Of a DNA stretch of 8,735 nucleotides, positions 5,784 to 8,735 are shown piece after piece (the first letter of the stretch is position 1; every line of letters starts with the position of its first letter). The stretch is taken from NCBI GenBank assembly GCA_044371675.1, contig JBILTF010000090.1:1-8735 (forward strand). Reading direction: 5' to 3'. The notes beneath the pieces are model-generated. The model had not been told where the DNA came from. It saw nothing but the letters and a program-made list of their open reading frames with translations, and made no database searches. Source of the stretch: CAIZGX01 sp044371675 (GTDB lineage Bacteria; Bacteroidota; Bacteroidia; Flavobacteriales_D; Sanyastnellaceae). The position numbers were made by a program, and so were the translations under genes.

Positions 5784-6680
5784 ATGAGTTGGGCTGGTTT
5801 AAAAAAGGGATTTGACATTTACCTGCGCTTAGAGAAATCTTTGTCGGAAGCCACCCGTTCGGCCTATTTAAAAGACGTTGGTAAATTAGAGCAGTTTACC
5901 GAGAGTGTTCCCGTTTCCTCCATTACGCATGAAACCATAACTTCCTTCCTTAAATTTCTTCATGAATTAGGACTTGAAGCAACCAGTCAGTCACGCATAA
6001 TTTCTGGATTGAAGGGATTCTTCTCTTATCTAATATTAGAAAAACTGATTTCCGTGGATCCGATGGAATTCATAGAGATGCCTCGAACCTCAAGAAAACT
6101 TCCTGATGTATTAAGTGTTGATGAAGTGGTTTCGATTATTGAGCATTGCAATTTGAGCAAACCTGAAGGGACAAGAAATAGAGCAATTTTAGAAACCTTG
6201 TACAGCTGCGGTCTTCGCGTGAGCGAACTCACGGATTTAAAAATTTCACAAATGCGCACAAGCGACCAGCTTTTGCGTGTTGTGGGCAAGGGAAATAAAG
6301 AGAGATTCGTTCCTATTGGAGAAGAAGCCACGAATTGGATTCAGCATTATTTCGAGCATATGCGAAATCACATGAAGCTTGCACCGGGTCATGAAGATTT
6401 TGTGTTCCTCAATCGAAGAGGAAAGAAATTAAGCCGCATGTACATCTTCACCATTATTCGAGAAAACTGCGTTGCCTTGGGTATTCAAAAGCAAGTGAGT
6501 CCGCATACTTTTCGACATTCGTTTGCGACGCATCTTGTGGAAGCCGGAGCCGATTTACGCGCTGTTCAAGAGATGCTTGGACATTCGAGCATCACAACGA
6601 CTGAGATATATACGCATATTGACCGTTCAAGATTGAAAGAGGAGATTCAGCTCTTTCATCCGCGCTACGGCGCCCATTAA
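5784..6680 (+). CDS. xerD: Tyrosine site-specific recombinase XerD (XerC/XerD family)
   Basis: This recombinase resolves chromosome dimers at the dif site, together with a XerC partner and FtsK, before cell division. It has an N-terminal SAM-like DNA-binding domain (about 5-90) and a C-terminal catalytic domain (about 105-295). All catalytic residues are visible: R145 in SCGLRVSELT, K169 in GKGNKER, H241 and R244 in HTFRHSF, H267 in EMLGHSS, and the nucleophile Y276 in EIYTHID. The stretch GADLRAVQEMLGH is closer to XerD than to XerC. The 298-residue length matches housekeeping Xer proteins rather than phage integrases, which are usually longer. The ATG at 5784 gives the expected N-terminus. 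It stands alone on the plus strand, behind a terminator. XerC versus XerD cannot be settled without the rest of the genome. Confidence 0.93.
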   Translation: MSWAGLKKGFDIYLRLEKSLSEATRSAYLKDVGKLEQFTESVPVSSITHETITSFLKFLHELGLEATSQSRIISGLKGFFSYLILEKLISVDPMEFIEMPRTSRKLPDVLSVDEVVSIIEHCNLSKPEGTRNRAILETLYSCGLRVSELTDLKISQMRTSDQLLRVVGKGNKERFVPIGEEATNWIQHYFEHMRNHMKLAPGHEDFVFLNRRGKKLSRMYIFTIIRENCVALGIQKQVSPHTFRHSFATHLVEAGADLRAVQEMLGHSSITTTEIYTHIDRSRLKEEIQLFHPRYGAH

Positions 6681-6817
6681 TGTATCCAACATTTCCTTTA
6701 ACTACTATCGTAAATCCTAACCCTGTGGCCACCATAGTTGCGAATGGTCCTGCTTCGTTTTGCACAAGATGTTTCTGTTCAAGAGATATTCGCTTCCAAC
6801 TTGCTTATTTATCCTAA
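6680..6817 (+). pseudogene. Fragment of an Ig-like repeat from a secreted adhesin-type protein
   Basis: The frame starting with the ATG that overlaps the xerD stop (TAATG) encodes 45 residues. Its residues 10-28 (around NPVATIVANGPASFC) look like the start of the Ig/PKD-like repeats found in large T9SS-secreted surface proteins of Bacteroidota, where SFC is normally followed by a GGSV-type strand. After C28 (TGC at 6761-6763) the reading becomes nonsense and stops at 6815. From the same point the neighbouring frame continues as the C-terminal sorting domain. It has no signal peptide and no promoter of its own. I read it as a remnant of a longer gene joined to its own 3' end out of frame. The similarity is judged by eye on a short stretch. 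Confidence 0.5.
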
Positions 6818-7034
6818 TCCAACGCGTGACATCCTAAATATTCAATGGGATTTCATGAATGAAAACACTTATTTATCGCTGTTCGACAACACCGGTAAAT
6901 TAATTACAACGCAGAAGCTGAACAATCAAACGTTGCACATTCTGAATTTAAGCGGATACCAAAACGGCGTTTATCAATTGCGATTAAGCAATGAAAACGC
7001 CGTAATAGTGAAGGCAATAGCCGTAACGCGTTAA
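6744..7034 (+). CDS. Orphan T9SS type A C-terminal sorting domain (remnant)
   Basis: Read from the ATG at 6744 (96 residues), the product is almost entirely a type IX secretion C-terminal signal. It has the hallmark YPNPT (23-27), a following DILNIQ strand, a DNTGKLI turn, and the closing G-Y-QNGVYQLRL strand with a basic end (IAVTR). Such domains sit at the end of large exported proteins and are recognised by the outer-membrane translocon, then removed when the cargo is attached to the surface. Here the cargo is missing: there is no Sec signal peptide, and an in-frame stop (TAG, 6735-6737) lies just upstream. On its own it could not reach the translocon, so it is probably a dead 3' end rather than a working gene. 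Its stop codon touches the fbaA stop codon. The domain call is firm; expression is doubtful. Confidence 0.7.
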   Translation: MVLLRFAQDVSVQEIFASNLLIYPNPTRDILNIQWDFMNENTYLSLFDNTGKLITTQKLNNQTLHILNLSGYQNGVYQLRLSNENAVIVKAIAVTR

Positions 7035-7046
7035 TTAAGCGTTACG
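7022..7046. repeat. Inverted repeat spanning the two convergent stop codons
   Basis: CGTAACGC (7022-7029) is repeated inverted as GCGTTACG (7039-7046) around a 9-nt centre that contains both stop codons back to back (TAATTA, 7032-7037). It could form a hairpin in transcripts from either side. Without a T-tract it is not a standard terminator, and both arms are coding, so it may be chance. Confidence 0.35.
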
Positions 7047-8099
7047 TCCCACTGCATTTAAATCTTCGAAAGCTTGCTTCAAGCGAGCAACAAATTCCTT
7101 TTCTCCTTCACGCAACCAAACGCGTGGATCGTAGAATTTTTTGTTTGGCTTATCGTCGCCGTCTGGATTTCCAATTTGATTTTGCAAGTAATCTGCTTTG
7201 CTTGACATGTAGTTGCGAATTCCAACCATATAGGCGTATTGCATATCTGTATCGATATTCATTTTAACTGCACCGTATGAAATGGCTTCGCGAATCTCTT
7301 CACGTGAAGAGCCGCTTCCTCCGTGGAATACGAAGTTTACTGGTTTCGCTCCTGTGTTGAATTTATTCTGAATGAACTCTTGCGAATTGTTCAAGATTAC
7401 TGGAGACAACTTCACATTCCCTGGCTTGTATACGCCGTGAACGTTTCCAAATGCTGCAGCTACTGTGAAGCGATTTGAAACCGCGTTCATGTGCTCATAG
7501 GCATAAGCAACTTCTTCTGGTTGCGTGTATAGTTTACTGCTGTCTACATCGCTGTTATCAACGCCATCTTCCTCTCCACCGGTAACTCCCAATTCAATTT
7601 CTAGAGTTACGCCCATTTGAGTCATCTTCTTGAAATATGCAACACTCAACTCTATGTTTTCATGAAGAGGTTCTTCCGAGAAATCGAGCATGTGGGAACT
7701 GAATAATGAGCGACCTGTTCTTTCGAAATGCGCCATTCCATGCTCCATCATTCCGTCCATCCAAGGAAGTAAATTCTTCGCGCAATGGTCTGTATGCATG
7801 ATCACAGGAACTCCGTATGCTTTCGCCATCAAATGCACATGGTGAGCACCGCTCACAGAGCCAAGAATAGCAGCTTCCTGATTTTTGTTGTCAAGTGCCT
7901 TACCTGCGTAGAAAACTCCCCCCCCATTGCTGAATTGAACAACCACTGGCGAATTCAAATCGCGCGCAGTTTCAAGAACTGCGTTCACGCTATTGGTTGA
8001 AATTACGTTTACTGCTGGCAACGCGTAGCCGTGTGCCTTTGCATCGTTCAACACCTCGGTAACTTCATCACCGGATAATACCCCTGCTTTAAATTTCAT
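7035..8099 (-). CDS. fbaA: Class II fructose-bisphosphate aldolase
   Basis: This zinc-dependent enzyme of glycolysis and gluconeogenesis interconverts fructose 1,6-bisphosphate with dihydroxyacetone phosphate and glyceraldehyde 3-phosphate. The family motifs are all present: HTDHCAK (102-108, with the catalytic Asp104 and zinc ligand His105), EIELGVTGGEEDGV (167-180), NVHGVY (219-224) with zinc ligand His221, FHGGSGS (258-264) with zinc ligand His259, and the substrate-binding NIDTD (281-285). At 354 residues it is the class IIA type, like E. coli FbaA. It starts 4 bp after the porQ-like gene and is probably co-transcribed with it. A run of eight G on the coding strand (7925-7918) encodes Gly59-Gly61. 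Confidence 0.97.
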   Translation of the reverse strand: MKFKAGVLSGDEVTEVLNDAKAHGYALPAVNVISTNSVNAVLETARDLNSPVVVQFSNGGGVFYAGKALDNKNQEAAILGSVSGAHHVHLMAKAYGVPVIMHTDHCAKNLLPWMDGMMEHGMAHFERTGRSLFSSHMLDFSEEPLHENIELSVAYFKKMTQMGVTLEIELGVTGGEEDGVDNSDVDSSKLYTQPEEVAYAYEHMNAVSNRFTVAAAFGNVHGVYKPGNVKLSPVILNNSQEFIQNKFNTGAKPVNFVFHGGSGSSREEIREAISYGAVKMNIDTDMQYAYMVGIRNYMSSKADYLQNQIGNPDGDDKPNKKFYDPRVWLREGEKEFVARLKQAFEDLNAVGRNA

Positions 8100-8103
8100 G
8101 ATT

Positions 8104-8735
8104 TTATATTGACGTTGTAAAAGTGATGTGATTAGATCCGCCCGCTACGTGATAAATGCTTCGAGCGTAACTCAATTGGAATTTCTTAAGATTAACGGTC
8201 GTTCCGAATGAAAGGCCAGCCGTAGCTGGTCTATTCGGAATGGAAAGTTCTTTTCGTTGACGGTAATTGTATCCAAGTCCAATACGCACATTGGTTCCCA
8301 GAATAATTTCAGTGCCGATGACCAGGTGACGCATGAGCAAATCTCCAAAATCCCATGTGCGTTCTTCCACGGGTAATCCGGTTAATGGATCAACGATGAT
8401 TGTGGCATTCGGATCAGTGTATTTCACGTTCCACTTCTGAACATTCTCGTAGGCGATATGAAACAAGAATGGAGCGTTCTTCGGACGCTTGCTAATACCT
8501 ATTTGAAGTTCCAGGGGAAGTTTTTCTCTTGAGCTTTCACGGTAGGTAACGAGTTGCATTCCTACATTTTTCAAAACAATGCTTGCCGCAAAATTGGTTT
8601 TCGGTTGGAAATAATTAGCCGCAGCGTCTATTGCCACGCCGTATGAATAATAGGTGTCGAAAACAGAGTACAAATTTTTCAGGTTCAGACCTACACGCCA
8701 CAAGGAATCTACCTTGTAGGAAGCTCCGAGGGTTA
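8104..8735 (-). CDS. porQ: PorQ-like type IX secretion system outer-membrane protein, 5' end outside the window
   Basis: The frame is open to the window edge, so only about the last 210 residues are seen; the first internal TTG (8703) is not a real start. The visible part alternates polar and apolar residues in short strands, as in an outer-membrane beta-barrel of the FadL/OMPP1 type to which PorV and PorQ belong. It ends with the family-like closing strands: GLGYNYRQRKEL, the A-GLSFGTTV stretch, FQLSYARSIYHVAGGSNHI and the final TTSI. PorQ works with PorU, PorV and PorZ in attaching secreted cargo to the cell surface. The presence of a T9SS sorting domain about 1 kb away agrees with a T9SS-bearing organism. 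fbaA follows 4 bp behind. Another PorV/PorQ-type barrel cannot be fully excluded from a partial sequence. Confidence 0.8.
   Translation of the reverse strand, partial: TLGASYKVDSLWRVGLNLKNLYSVFDTYYSYGVAIDAAANYFQPKTNFAASIVLKNVGMQLVTYRESSREKLPLELQIGISKRPKNAPFLFHIAYENVQKWNVKYTDPNATIIVDPLTGLPVEERTWDFGDLLMRHLVIGTEIILGTNVRIGLGYNYRQRKELSIPNRPATAGLSFGTTVNLKKFQLSYARSIYHVAGGSNHITFTTSI

Noticed and set aside
5784..6680. The recombinase as an integrase of a mobile element, with the tRNA-Gly as attachment site
   Set aside because: Its length and motifs fit housekeeping XerD, the tRNA is more than 5 kb away across housekeeping genes, and no second copy of the tRNA end or other mobile genes is seen.

Overview
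The window looks like a piece of a Bacteroidota chromosome, most likely from the Flavobacteriales. Four things point there: two type IX secretion (T9SS) signatures, namely a PorQ-like outer-membrane protein and a C-terminal type A sorting domain; promoter-like sites of the Bacteroidota form TTG-N19-21-TAnnTTTG; a general lack of Shine-Dalgarno sequences; and a type B ribosomal protein L31. Nearly all of it is ordinary housekeeping content. I see no CRISPR array, insertion sequence, prophage or defence system.

Left part (1-5532), all read on the minus strand. Transcription runs from high to low coordinates: rpmE2 (ribosomal protein L31 type B) with its own promoter and a strong hairpin terminator; then a tight run of argS (arginyl-tRNA synthetase), ribB (riboflavin pathway), def (peptide deformylase) and a small lipoprotein, with spacings of 2 bp, 10 bp and a 4-bp overlap; then an AlkB-type membrane di-iron hydroxylase 15 bp further on; and finally a tRNA-Gly(GCC) with its own promoter, cut by the window edge. 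The ribB product carries a C-terminal domain that descends from GTP cyclohydrolase II but has lost its zinc cysteines and much of its active site.

Middle (5476-5783). This is a non-coding interval between the divergent rpmE2 and xerD genes. Besides the rpmE2 promoter it holds a series of stem-loops that ends in a perfect plus-strand terminator only 21 bp before xerD. No convincing gene precedes that terminator, so a small RNA of about 150 nt, or an attenuator-like leader of xerD, is the simplest reading. This is the best candidate in the window for something undescribed.

Right part (5784-8735). xerD (chromosome dimer resolution recombinase) is on the plus strand. The remains of a large secreted T9SS substrate lie directly behind it: a scrap of an Ig-like repeat in one frame and an orphan C-terminal sorting domain in another. 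Converging on this from the right, on the minus strand, are the end of a porQ-like gene and, 4 bp behind it, fbaA (class II fructose-bisphosphate aldolase). The fbaA stop codon abuts the stop codon of the sorting-domain fragment.
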